Program-made: the position numbers and the translations under genes
Origin: Actinomycetes bacterium
GTDB lineage: Bacteria; Actinomycetota; Acidimicrobiia; Acidimicrobiales; Palsa-688
Assembly (NCBI GenBank): GCA_021811865.1
Contig: JAKAQB010000006.1
Location: 1 to 64,000 of the forward strand
Reading direction: 5' to 3'
DNA length: 64,000 bases
In this document: positions 32,999 to 42,146 of the stretch, piece after piece
How positions within the stretch are numbered: the first letter of the stretch is position 1
Layout: every line of letters starts with the position of its first letter
The notes under the pieces: generated by a model
Database searches by the model: none
Seen by the model: the letters and a program-made list of their open reading frames with translations, nothing else
What the model was told of the DNA's origin: nothing

Positions 32999-33441
32999 CC
33001 GATTCACCGAGCACGGCTGCCGGCCACGAGCGCCTTGTCGAACGCCTGGCACCGATGACCATTGCCGAGATCGACGCCATGAGCGATCAGGAGGTCGCCG
33101 AGCTCATGGGCGCGACAGCAGAAGAGATGGCGGCCGAGGCGGCATGGACGTGGCGAGAGGCGGCCAAGGCGGCGACCGACGAATACGCCGAGAAGCTTGC
33201 AGCCGACGTCGAATCTGGGCGAGCAAGGGTCGTCGGCGACCGGGCAGAATTGCGCCGCCGGCTCGGCGGTAGGCCACGTGTCGGCGGCGCTCCCGGTGAA
33301 GGCCCTTCGATCCAAGTCCGGGTGCGAGTCACTGCGCGCACCCGGACCACTCTCGAGTCCATCGCGGCTGCGCAGGGTCGGCGCCTGTCTGAGGTGAGTC
33401 GGGACGCCCTCGACGAGTACGTGGCCCGGCACGCCACCTGA
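32995..33441 (+). CDS. antitoxin-like protein with C-terminal ribbon-helix-helix
   Basis: 148 aa. N-terminal helical toxin-binding part (AEIDAMSDQEVAELMGATAE), and a C-terminal ribbon-helix-helix: SIQVRVRVTARTRTTLESIA, then GRRLSEVSRDALDEYVARH. Co-translated with the toxin by ATGA overlap; the toxin-first order is typical of BrnT/HigBA-like pairs. It may stabilise the integrative element remnant. Confidence 0.65.
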   Translation: MTDSPSTAAGHERLVERLAPMTIAEIDAMSDQEVAELMGATAEEMAAEAAWTWREAAKAATDEYAEKLAADVESGRARVVGDRAELRRRLGGRPRVGGAPGEGPSIQVRVRVTARTRTTLESIAAAQGRRLSEVSRDALDEYVARHAT

Positions 33442-33722
33442 GCAGAGGACGGGATTGGGTTGGTGAGCGCCAACTCGCACACCGCAACACCTCGTAGTCG
33501 CCGAGCTCCTCCCTCGCGACCGCATGCCGGGGTGGTGGTCGTAGTGCCAACGACCTGAGTGCCGGACAGACGAGCCCGGGCGCCGCCCCAGGCTCGTGGT
33601 GATGGCAGCCGGGGAGTGCCCCGGCTGGGTGAGCAGCTCCGTGGTCGTCGTAGCGACGCCGCGACGAGAACGGGGCAAGGCCGGTTAGGGCTGGGTGCGG
33701 TGCAGGCCGGCGGAGGGACTCG

Positions 33723-34106
33723 TCAGGCGGGTGTGGCGGGACCCGGACACTGGTCCAGGTTGGGGCCGGCTCGATCGAGCCGAGCCGGCGGGCGAGGCGC
33801 TGGCGAGCCCGGTGCAACTCGTCCGGCATGCCGACCCCGCAGCCGCAGCACCTCGTTGCGGAACAAGCGGGCGGTGAAGAGGGTCTGATCGCCCCGAAAG
33901 AACTCCCGTTCGCCGCCGGGTGGGATGCTGACCGGCACGGCACCCGCCACGACGCGAGCTTCAAACTCGACGCCCGCTGCGACCAGTTCCGCCTGCCACG
34001 GCGTCATCGCGTCGTCAGTGGATAGCTGGCGGGTAACGAGCAGCCACCAAGCATAGGGGCATCGCCGAAAACTGGTGACATCCCCCTTCGACACCCACGA
34101 GGGCAT
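33723..34106 (-). pseudogene. RecB/Cas4-type PD-(D/E)XK nuclease, N-terminal fragment
   Basis: From the ATG at 34106: MPSWVSKGDVTSFRRCPYAW, then WLLVTRQLSTD, QAELVAAGVEFEARVVAGAV and REFFRGDQTLFTARLFRNEV. The SKGDVTSFRRCPYAWWLL start and G-x-x-FEA-R match RecB-like nucleases of the TM0106 type. The catalytic D-(D/E)xK part is absent; after LRLRG (about 33840) the frame is proline-rich and unrelated. Probably a relic, 380 bp upstream of the HicB gene. Confidence 0.5.
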
Positions 34107-34586
34107 CGCCACAGTGGGGGGACGGCTGGGCGACGGTTGGGGCGGCGCCGACTGCTCTCGCTGCGGCCAACGAAGCCTCGGGCGTCGCAAACCCCTCACG
34201 GTCCCTGAGGGTAACGGCCGGTGGAACAGATCAAAGCGTCACCGCCCGGATCGCCGGCTCGTCGAGCGAGCCCGGAGAGCAACACGCCCGCCCCTGCTCG
34301 TCCACGGCCACCACCACCACCACTACCGGTACCGGTACCGCACTACCGTGGACGCCGGCGGGGACGCCTCGGGGATCGTCGAGGCTCGGGGTGCGCACCG
34401 GGAGATTGGGTGTCAATGGCCAAGTGGGTGCGTCGGCGGCGAAGGCCGTGCGGTGTGACTGCCGGCGTCGCGCGGCCCCGGGGAGAGGTCGGAGGTCGTT
34501 GGCGCCGCGGCTGCGGGCGGTGTGCGATAGCTCGAGTGGACCGGCACTACCATGTGGTCGTTGTCGGTCGAAGGGACCGAGGTGCG
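34107..34586. other. 480 bp without a recognisable gene
   Basis: Contains a short CCACCA microsatellite and three GGTACC/CGGTAC units near 34310-34340. No conserved protein or RNA seen. Confidence 0.5.
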
Positions 34587-34796
34587 ATGACGCGGGCGGT
34601 CCACGTGCCCTACACCGTCGAACAGGACGAGGACGGTGTGTGGTGCGCTCACGCCCAGCTCCGCCCGGGCGTGGGGGCTAACGGAGAAGGCGCCACCGCC
34701 GAGGAGGCGGTTGCCGACCTGCGCGAAGCCCTCACCGGCTTGGTGGCCGAGCTCGGTGCCCCCGACGAACTGACCCTCATCGTCGACGTAGCCTGA
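34587..34796 (+). CDS. HicB-like antitoxin (orphan)
   Basis: 69 aa. MTRAVHVPYTVEQDEDGVW, then CAHAQLRPGVGANGEGATAE and EEAVADLREALTGLVAELG: the HicB N-terminal strand and the A-D-L-x-E-A helix are clear. It lacks the C-terminal DNA-binding domain seen in longer HicB proteins. No HicA is found within the following 160 bp. GAGGTG ribosome binding site 4 bp upstream of the ATG. An element passenger. Confidence 0.68.
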   Translation: MTRAVHVPYTVEQDEDGVWCAHAQLRPGVGANGEGATAEEAVADLREALTGLVAELGAPDELTLIVDVA

Positions 34797-34953
34797 TGCC
34801 TCCTTGCGGACACGAACCTGACAGTCGCGGAGCTCCAGCGGCTGCTCTGGTCTTGATCTGAATGGACGGCAGGCTGTCCGCGCCGGGTGCGCACCCGGAC
34901 ACCCATGTCTGCCCCACTTTGGGGCCCGTGCAAACTGCCCAGGACGTCCGGAA

Positions 34954-34976
34954 CGCCGCCTGTCAAGCGCCCGGCC
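34954..34976. repeat. right 23-bp direct repeat (att-like) of integrative element
   Basis: CGCCGCCTGTCAAGCGCC then CGGCC; overlaps the stop codon of the xanthine dehydrogenase molybdenum subunit (34963-34965). Confidence 0.7.
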
Positions 34977-37201
34977 ACGCCCCCGCCACGGCGATGTCCT
35001 GCGGTCGCACCGGAACGCGGCGCAGCGGCAGGCCGGTGGCGTCGCGGATGGCGGCGAGCACGGCGGGGCCCGACGAGATCGCCGGGGGCTCCCCCACCCC
35101 CTTGGCGCCGTAGGGGGCGCCAGGCTCGGGCTCCTCGATGAGCGTGGCGGCGACCGCAGGCATGTCGAGCGTGGTCGGGATCAGGTAGTCGGTGAACGAA
35201 GGGTTGCGCACACGTCCCTCCGACAGCACGATCTCCTCCATCACGGCCAGCCCGACGCCCTGGGCGATGCCGCCCTCGATCTGGCCCGTCACCTGCAGCG
35301 GGTTGAGCGCCCGGCCGACGTCCTGGCCCGTCGCCACGTGGACGACCCGCACGAGGCCGAGCCCCGGATCGACGTCGACCACCGCGCGGTGGGCGGCGAA
35401 CATCAGGGACAGGTGCGCGTCGCCCTGGCCGTCGGCGTCGAGTGCCTGCGTGGGGCGGTGGTGGTACTCCTCCTCGATGTCGATCGCTCCCTCGGCGAGC
35501 AGCGCGCCGAGCTCGCCGGGCTCCCAGGGCCGCCCGAGGAGCCGGCCGGCCCGGCGGTCGAGCTCGGCTCTCACTGCCGAGCAGGCCAGCTGCAGCGCAC
35601 CGCCGCTCATCCAGGTCTGGCGCGAGGCACTGGAGGAGCCGGCGGAGCCCACATCCGCCGTGCCCGCCCCGCCGAGGACCACCCGGTCGATGCCGAGCTC
35701 CTCCCGCACGACCTGCTGGGCGAGGGTGACGAACCCCTGACCCACCTCGGCTGTCGCCACGAGCACGGTGGCGACAGGATGCCCGCCGGCGCCGGGCTCG
35801 AGCCGGAGGCGGGCGGAGGCGAAGTCGTCGAAGCCCTCCGAGTAGGCGACGTTCTTGATGCTCACGGCGAACCCGGTGCCGCGGCGGACGTCGTCGTGCC
35901 CGGCGGTGAGGCCGGCTCCACCGGGGCGCGACATCGTGGGGTCCTCTGGTCGGCGCTCCGGTGGCAGCGGCAGGGCTGCCGCCGCCCGGATCACCTCTTT
36001 GACGGGCACTGCCCCTGTGAGCACCTGTCCGGTGACGAGCGAGTCGAACCGCCGCAGGGCGTTGCGCAGCCGCAGCTCGACGGGGTCCATGCCGATGGCG
36101 GCCGCCAGCCGGTCCATCTGCGCCTCGTGCCCGTAGCAGACCTGGACCGAGCCGAAGCCGCGCATGGCGCCGCAGGGCGGGTTGTTGGTCCGGACCGCGT
36201 AGCCGTCGATCACGGCGTTGGGCACCCGGTACGGACCGGGCGCGAAGCAGGCAGCGTTGGAGATGACGGCGTTGCTGGACGACAGGTAGGCCCCGCCGTC
36301 GAGGAGGATCCGGGCCTCGACCTTGACGAGGTCGCCGTCGGCGGTGGCGTGGTGGCGGTACCACATGCGGGCGGGATGGCGGTGCACGTGGCCGAAGAAG
36401 GACTCGTCCCGGCTGTAGACCATCTTCACCGGCCGCCCGGTGCGCAAGGCGAGCAGGCAGAGGTGGATCTGCAGGCTGACGTCCTCCCGGCCGCCGAACG
36501 CCCCGCCCACGCCGGCCAGCTGCAGGCGCACCCGCTCGGGAGGCAAGCCGAGGCTGGCGGCGACCTGGTCGCGGTCAACGTGCAGCCACTGGGTGGCGAC
36601 GTAGAGGTCGACGCCGCCTTCGCCGTCGGGGACGGCCAGGCCCGACTCCGGGCCGAGGAAGGCCTGGTCCTGCATGCCGACCTCGTAGTCGCCCTCCACG
36701 ACGACCTCACCGGTGGCGGTGGGGTCGCCCCGGCGGATGGACAGGTGCCGGAAGAGGTTGCCGTCGGGGTGCACCGGTCGGGAGTCGAGGGCCTTCCCGG
36801 CGTCGACGACGGGTTCGAGAGGCTGGTAGTCGACGCGGATGGCGGCGAGGGCGGCCCTGGCGGTCTCGGGGTGGTCGGCGGCGACAGCGGCCACGGGCTC
36901 GCCGTGGTAGCGCACGACGTCGCCGGCGAAGACCGGCTGGTCCGGCACCTCCAGCCCGAACGTCGGCCGCCCGGGCACGTCGGCGGCGGTCAGCGCGGCC
37001 CACACGCCGGGGATGGCGAGGGCTGGTGCCACGTCGAGCGAAACGATGCGAGCCGCCACGTGCGGGCTGCGGAGGGTGCGGCCCCAGAGCATCCCGTCCA
37101 TCCAGAGGTCGGAGGAGAAGCCGAAATCCCCCCTGGTCTTCGGGATCCCGTCGGGCCGGGGGACGCTGGCCCCCACCCCGGCGGCCCGACGGGTCGCGGT
37201 G

Positions 37202-37215
<14 letters not shown>
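34963..37215 (-). CDS. xanthine dehydrogenase, molybdenum-binding subunit
   Basis: 750 aa. PRPDGIPKTRGDFGFSSDLW opens the a/b-hammerhead, GVGGAFGGREDVSLQ is the molybdopterin-binding loop, and CGAMRGFGSVQVCYGHEAQ and the C-terminal GVGEPPAISSGPA contain the active-site Arg and Glu positions of the xanthine dehydrogenase family. It hydroxylates hypoxanthine and xanthine using water, passing electrons to the Fe-S and FAD subunits encoded just upstream. The start overlaps the Fe-S gene by 14 bp. Its 3' end abuts the integrative element, so the stop codon is in the repeat. Confidence 0.9.
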
Positions 37216-37697
<482 letters not shown>

Positions 37698-37708
<11 letters not shown>

Positions 37709-38543
37709 GTCGAAGACACCTCCGCAACCCCCGTTCGGCGATGACGCGCACGGCCTGGCGGCGGTACTCGGCGGTGCCGCGGTGATCGGTGATCGGCTCC
37801 GCCGCCTCCGCTGCCAGCTCGGCGAAGCGCCGCACGGCCGCGTCCGGCGCCTCCAGGCGATCCCAGTCCACGGCCTCGGCGACGACCTCCTCGGCCCGGC
37901 GCGCCCGTAGGGGGCGGCGGCCGACCGATCCGAGGGCGCAGCGGACCTCCTCGAGCTGCGGGTCGAGGACGACTGCTGCCGAGGCGATGGCGATCACCAT
38001 GGCGTTGCGCGTTCCCACCTTGAGGAACGCCTGCGGGCCGCGCACCCGCCGGACCGTGGCGGCGACGACCACCTCGTCCGCTGCGATGCCCGTGGCCTTC
38101 ACCCCGGTGATCAGCTCGTCGAGTGGCACCTCCCGCTCACCGGAGGGACCCCGCAGGGCGATGCGCGCGTCGAGGGCGGCAAGCAACGGCAGGGTGTCTC
38201 CTGCCGGGCTCGCCGTGGCCACGTTGCCGCCGAGCGTGCCGGCGTTGCGGATCTGCGGCGAGCCGACCGTCCTGGCCGCCGCCGCCAGCGCCGGGAGCAC
38301 GCCTGCGAGCTCGTCGGCCATGGTGGTGTAGGTCACCCCGGCGCCGATCCGGACCTCGCGGTCGTCGGCGTGCCAGCCCCGCAACTCCTCGACCCGCCGG
38401 AGGGCGACGACCGCTGCCGGCCGGCGGTGCCCGAAGTTGACCTCGACGCAGAAGTCAGTGCCGCCGGCGAGGAGCTGTGCGTCGGGCATCTCGGCCAGGG
38501 CTTCCACCGCCTGGTCGAGCGACGCCGGGAGGGCCACTCGCAT
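37698..38543 (-). CDS. xanthine dehydrogenase, FAD-binding subunit
   Basis: 281 aa. MRVALPASLDQAVEALAEMP, LLAGGTDFCVEVNFGHRRP (FAD pyrophosphate loop), VGSPQIRNAGTLGGNVATAS (FAD-binding loop), and a C-terminal CO-dehydrogenase-flavoprotein domain. It receives electrons from the [2Fe-2S] subunit and reduces NAD+. The ATG at 38543 faces a divergent deaminase promoter; a perfect TTTGAC-N5-GTCAAA palindrome lies 22 bp upstream of it. Confidence 0.9.
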
Positions 38544-38564
38544 CGGAGCCGATCTTCGCCCACG

Positions 38565-38581
38565 TTTGACGATCTGTCAAA
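38565..38581. promoter_or_regulatory. TTTGAC-N5-GTCAAA operator between xdh and deaminase genes
   Basis: TTTGACGATCTGTCAAA, a perfect 6-bp-arm palindrome in a 50-bp divergent intergenic region, so it can control both directions. Confidence 0.62.
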
Positions 38582-38605
38582 GAGCCCGCGCCTAGGGTGC
38601 GCAGG

Positions 38606-39604
38606 GTGCAGAACCTCGAGGCGTCCCTTCGCGTGCTGCCGAAGGTGGAGCTGCACGTGCACCTGGAGGGCAGCTTCACCGCCGGGCGCATAGTCGAGCT
38701 GGCTCGTGCCGCCGGCGAGCCCCTGCCCGAGGTGCCCGACCGGCTCCTCGCCGTGGACTCGCTGCCAGCGCTGCTCGCCCGCCTCGACTGGTGGTGCGGG
38801 CTCGTCCGCAGCCCCGAGCAGGCGGAGGCCCAGGCCCATGACTTCGCTCTGGCCCTCGCCGCCGACGGCGTCGCCTACGCCGAGGTGATCGTCAACCCGA
38901 CGCACTGGAGTGGCCTGCCCCGCCCGATCCTGCTCGAGGCCGTCTCGGCCGGCTTCGGCCGTGCCGCCGCCGAAGGCCACGCCGACTGCTGGCTGCTCGT
39001 GTCGCTGCTGCGGAGCCAGACCGAGGAGGAGGCCGTGGAGGTCGTCCGGGAGCTCGAGCACCACGCTCCGGGGAGGTTGGTGGGCCTGTCGATCGACGGC
39101 AACGAGGCCGGGACCGGTCCGACGGGCCGCCGCTTCGCTCCCGCCTTCGGGTTGGCGGGAGCGCTCGGGCTCGGCAGGGTGGCGCACGCCGGCGAGTCGT
39201 CGGGGCCGGAGGGGGTCGTATCCGCCCTGGACGACCTCGGCGTGAGCCGGGTGGACCACGGCATCCGCATCGTGGAGGACGACCGGGTGCTGCGGCGGGT
39301 CGCCGACCAAGGCGTGACGCTGGACGTGTGCCTCAGCTCCAACCTGGCCCTCGTCTGTCCCGACCTCGAGTCCCACCCGATCCGGCGGCTGGTCGACGCC
39401 GGGGTGGCGGTCACCATCAACACCGACGACCCGGCCACCCTCGGTGTCACCCTCACAGGCGAGCTGGCGCTGGCGACGCGCCACCTCGGCTGGGGCCCCG
39501 CCGGTGCCCTCGCCGCCGTTTCCCGGGCCATCGACGCCAGCTTCGCGTCCGCCGCCACCCGCGCCGCCTTGCGGGCGGGCGTGGCGGCCTACGCCGCCAC
39601 GTAG
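38606..39604 (+). CDS. add: adenosine deaminase family protein
   Basis: 332 aa. LPKVELHVHLEGSFTAGRIV is the N-terminal zinc motif, VAHAGESSGPEGV carries the catalytic HAGE, RVDHGIRIVEDD and INTDDPATLG complete the active site. All canonical adenosine deaminase residues are present, making this the most likely true adenosine deaminase of the three paralogues. Start chosen at the second GTG (38606), which has AGG 9 bp upstream; a GTG at 38597 adds three residues. Convergent with the next gene, the ends overlapping by 16 bp. Confidence 0.85.
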   Translation: MQNLEASLRVLPKVELHVHLEGSFTAGRIVELARAAGEPLPEVPDRLLAVDSLPALLARLDWWCGLVRSPEQAEAQAHDFALALAADGVAYAEVIVNPTHWSGLPRPILLEAVSAGFGRAAAEGHADCWLLVSLLRSQTEEEAVEVVRELEHHAPGRLVGLSIDGNEAGTGPTGRRFAPAFGLAGALGLGRVAHAGESSGPEGVVSALDDLGVSRVDHGIRIVEDDRVLRRVADQGVTLDVCLSSNLALVCPDLESHPIRRLVDAGVAVTINTDDPATLGVTLTGELALATRHLGWGPAGALAAVSRAIDASFASAATRAALRAGVAAYAAT

Positions 39605-40578
39605 TCGTCGACCGCCTCCAGGTGGGAGGCCCGCCGCTCCGGCGGGAGCCACGCCGCCTCGAACCCGTGCCTGGCGATGCGGGCCAGATGCTCACGGGAG
39701 AGGCCGGCATCGGCCAGCGCCTCGTAGTTGTCCGCCGCGTAACCACCGAAGTAGGCGGGGTCGTCGGAGTTGACGGTGACGAGCAGGCCCCGCTCGAGCA
39801 TCTCGGCCACGGCGTCGCCCATCAGGTCGCCGTACAGCCTGAGGTTCGACAGCGGGCAGACCGTCAGGCCCAAGCGGCGGCGGGCCAGCTCGGCGACGAG
39901 CCGGTCGTCGCGCAGGCAGTCGACGCCGTGGTCGATGCGCTCGACGCCGATCAGGTCCAGGCACTGCCAGAGGTGGAGGAGGGCGTCGGGCTGGAGCGGG
40001 TCGCAGTGCATCGTCAGGCGGTAGCCCGCCGCCCGCGCCGACGAGAACACCTCGGCGAACTCCGCCGGTGGATGTCCCCGCTCGTCGGAGTCGAGCCCGA
40101 CGCCGACGATCCAGTCCCGGAACGGCAGCGACGCGGCGAGCGTCTCGGCGGCCGACTCCGCGCCGGCGTCGCGCAAGAAGCAGAGGATCAGCGAGGAGCT
40201 GGGCCCGCCGCCGGCCGTGCACTCCTCCTGGGCTCGGTGGATGCCGGTGACGACGGCCTCCAACGCCACGCCGCGCGACGTGTGGGCCTGCGGGTCGAAG
40301 AACATCTCCGTGTGGGTGACGCCCTGCCGGCGGGCGGTGGCGAGGTAGGCGGAGGTGAGCTCCCGGAAGTCGTCCTCGGTCTGCAGGCAGTCGACGGCGG
40401 CGTAGTAGTCAGCCAGGAAGTCTGCCAAGCCGTCGTAGGAGGCAGGGCGGTCCGCCGGGGGGCGCAGCCCGTGGCGGGCCGCCAGGGCGCCGCAGTGCCC
40501 CTGCTCGAGTGTCCCTTCGAGGTGCACGTGCAGCTCGCACTTCGGCAACCCGGCGATGAAGTCGTGAACCATGGCCAA
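39589..40578 (-). CDS. adenosine/adenine deaminase-like amidohydrolase with HCDP active-site variant
   Basis: 329 aa. LPKCELHVHLEGTLEQGHCG is the zinc motif, then LTMHCDPLQPDALLH in place of HAGE, RIDHGVDCLRDDR, and VNSDDPAYFGGYA. The catalytic Glu of adenosine deaminase is therefore not at its usual position (H-C-D-P), which marks a distinct subgroup with an unproven substrate, perhaps an N6-modified or oxidised adenine. It diverges from the NCS1 permease, sharing a regulatory region with a TTGAC-N5-GTAAA half palindrome. Confidence 0.8.
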   Translation of the reverse strand: MAMVHDFIAGLPKCELHVHLEGTLEQGHCGALAARHGLRPPADRPASYDGLADFLADYYAAVDCLQTEDDFRELTSAYLATARRQGVTHTEMFFDPQAHTSRGVALEAVVTGIHRAQEECTAGGGPSSSLILCFLRDAGAESAAETLAASLPFRDWIVGVGLDSDERGHPPAEFAEVFSSARAAGYRLTMHCDPLQPDALLHLWQCLDLIGVERIDHGVDCLRDDRLVAELARRRLGLTVCPLSNLRLYGDLMGDAVAEMLERGLLVTVNSDDPAYFGGYAADNYEALADAGLSREHLARIARHGFEAAWLPPERRASHLEAVDDYVAA

Positions 40579-40643
40579 CCCCCGCTCTCGTCGTGTCGTA
40601 GGGACCGCTTCCCTGGGCGCCCTGCCCGCCCGGTGCCAGGATG

Positions 40644-40660
40644 CTTGACGGACTGTAAAC
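40644..40660. promoter_or_regulatory. imperfect TTGAC-N5-GTAAA operator
   Basis: CTTGACGGACTGTAAAC lies between the divergent deaminase and NCS1 permease; the right arm differs from GTCAA by one base. Confidence 0.45.
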
Positions 40661-40715
40661 CCGTTCCGTACACTCCGTCCACCACGGCCGGGGGCCCTGG
40701 GACAGGAGGTCGGGA

Positions 40716-42146
40716 GTGACCGACAGCGGGGTGGACGCCACCTACGAGGCCTTCAAGGTGGAGCAGCGGGGAATCGATCTCGTCCCCGACGACCAGCGGC
40801 CCATGCGGCCCCGGAACCTGTTCTGGCTGTGGGCGGGGGCGATATGGAACGTCGAGTTCCTCGTCTACGGGGCGCTCATCGTGTACTTCGGGCTGTCGTT
40901 CACCCAGGCGGTGCTCGCCATCCTGATCGGCAACCTCGCCTACGCCCTGCTGGGCCTGGCAAGCCTCCAGGGCCCCGAAGCGGGCACGACCGCCTTCGCG
41001 ATCAGCCGGGCGCCGTTTGGCCGCAACGCCAACCGGGTCCCGTCGCTGTTCAACTGGCTGACCCAGGTCGGCTTCGAGGTCGAGGGCCTGTACATCATCG
41101 TTGCCGTCGTCGAGGCGATGTTCCACCGCGGCGGCGCCGGCGTGGGGACCGGCCTCAAGGTGGTCTTCATCCTCGGCGCCGTCGCCTTGCAGTTCGTCGT
41201 CCCCTTCCTCGGCCACGCCACCATCACCCGGGTGCTGAAGAACCTGTCGTACGTGTTCATAGTGGTCTTCGTCGTCATGGCGGTCCTCGTGATCCCCAAG
41301 GTCAACCTGGCCCACTTCCACCAGCACGCCACGTGGGCGATCTGGACCACAGCGCTGGTGCTGATCGTCTCGGCGGGCGGCCTCGGCTGGACGGAGAACG
41401 GCAACGACTACTCCCGGTACCTGCCGCGCTCGACGCCGGCGGCCCAGACCTTCTGGGCGGCCACCCTCGGCGCCGCCATCCCGTCGATCCTGCTCGAGTT
41501 GCTCGGCGCCGCCGCCTTCGTGGTGAGCCCCCACATCACCCAGGTGACCGCCGTGCCCTCGTCGTTCGCCAGCTGGTTCTTCTGGCCGTTCCTGCTGCTG
41601 GCCCTCCCCCAGCTGTTCGCCATCAACAGCTTGGACCTGTACTCCTCCGGCGTGACCCTCCAGGCCATGGGCATCCCGGTCCGCCGGGTCGGCGCCGTGG
41701 TGATCGACACCGTCGTCGCAGGCGCGATCACAGCGCTGGTCGTCTTCAAGGGCACCTTCTACGCCGACCTCTCCGGCTTCCTCGACTACATCGTCGTGTG
41801 GGTCGGCCCGTGGTTCGGCATCCTCGTCGTGGACTGGTACCTGCGGCGGGGGCGCTACGACCGGGCCGCGCTCGTCGCGGACCGTGGGGGCGTGTACTGG
41901 CGCAACGGTGGTGTCAACTGGCGGGCGCTGGTCTCCCTGTTCGTCGGCATGGCCGCCGCCATGATGTGGGTCGACGCCCAGTTCTACGTCCCGGCCTACA
42001 ACAGCCCCATCTCGCGGGCCACCGGTGGGAGCGACCTGAGCTGGCTGATCGGCACCCTCGTCGGCGGGCTCCTGTACTGGGCGCTGTCGGCCCGCAGCAT
42101 CCGCCAGGAGCAGGGGCAGAGCAACCTGCTCGCCGAGTCCCGGTAG
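40716..42146 (+). CDS. NCS1-family purine/cytosine permease
   Basis: 476 aa, about 12 transmembrane segments. MRPRNLFWLWAGAIWNVEFL is the NCS1 N-terminal signature; LQGPEAGTTAFAISRAPFGR and WTENGNDYSRYLPRSTP are also family motifs. It should symport purine bases, cytosine or a hydantoin with cations. GTG start at 40716 with an AGGAGGTCG site. Unlike the NCS2 permease it probably takes the unoxidised base. Convergent with the 8-oxoguanine deaminase gene, with no gap. Confidence 0.88.
   Translation: MTDSGVDATYEAFKVEQRGIDLVPDDQRPMRPRNLFWLWAGAIWNVEFLVYGALIVYFGLSFTQAVLAILIGNLAYALLGLASLQGPEAGTTAFAISRAPFGRNANRVPSLFNWLTQVGFEVEGLYIIVAVVEAMFHRGGAGVGTGLKVVFILGAVALQFVVPFLGHATITRVLKNLSYVFIVVFVVMAVLVIPKVNLAHFHQHATWAIWTTALVLIVSAGGLGWTENGNDYSRYLPRSTPAAQTFWAATLGAAIPSILLELLGAAAFVVSPHITQVTAVPSSFASWFFWPFLLLALPQLFAINSLDLYSSGVTLQAMGIPVRRVGAVVIDTVVAGAITALVVFKGTFYADLSGFLDYIVVWVGPWFGILVVDWYLRRGRYDRAALVADRGGVYWRNGGVNWRALVSLFVGMAAAMMWVDAQFYVPAYNSPISRATGGSDLSWLIGTLVGGLLYWALSARSIRQEQGQSNLLAESR

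Larger units (their letters stand above)
31649..34951. mobile_element. 3.3-kb remnant of an integrative element
   Basis: Bounded by 19-bp inverted repeats, CCGGATGTCCTGGGCAGTT at 31649-31667 and its complement AACTGCCCAGGACGTCCGG at 34933-34951 (one mismatch), and immediately outside by 23-bp direct repeats. It carries an excisionase tail and a truncated tyrosine integrase next to the left end, a toxin-antitoxin pair, a RecB-type nuclease fragment and a HicB gene. It sits exactly between the xanthine dehydrogenase genes and the same-strand deaminase and permease genes. Confidence 0.65.

Noticed and set aside
34310..34340. CCACCA and GGTACC repeats as a regulatory array
   Set aside because: Short low-complexity run with no gene start nearby in the right spacing.
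31628..34976. Casposon or transposon with target duplication
   Set aside because: No Cas1 or transposase inside; integrase and excisionase remnants favour site-specific integration.
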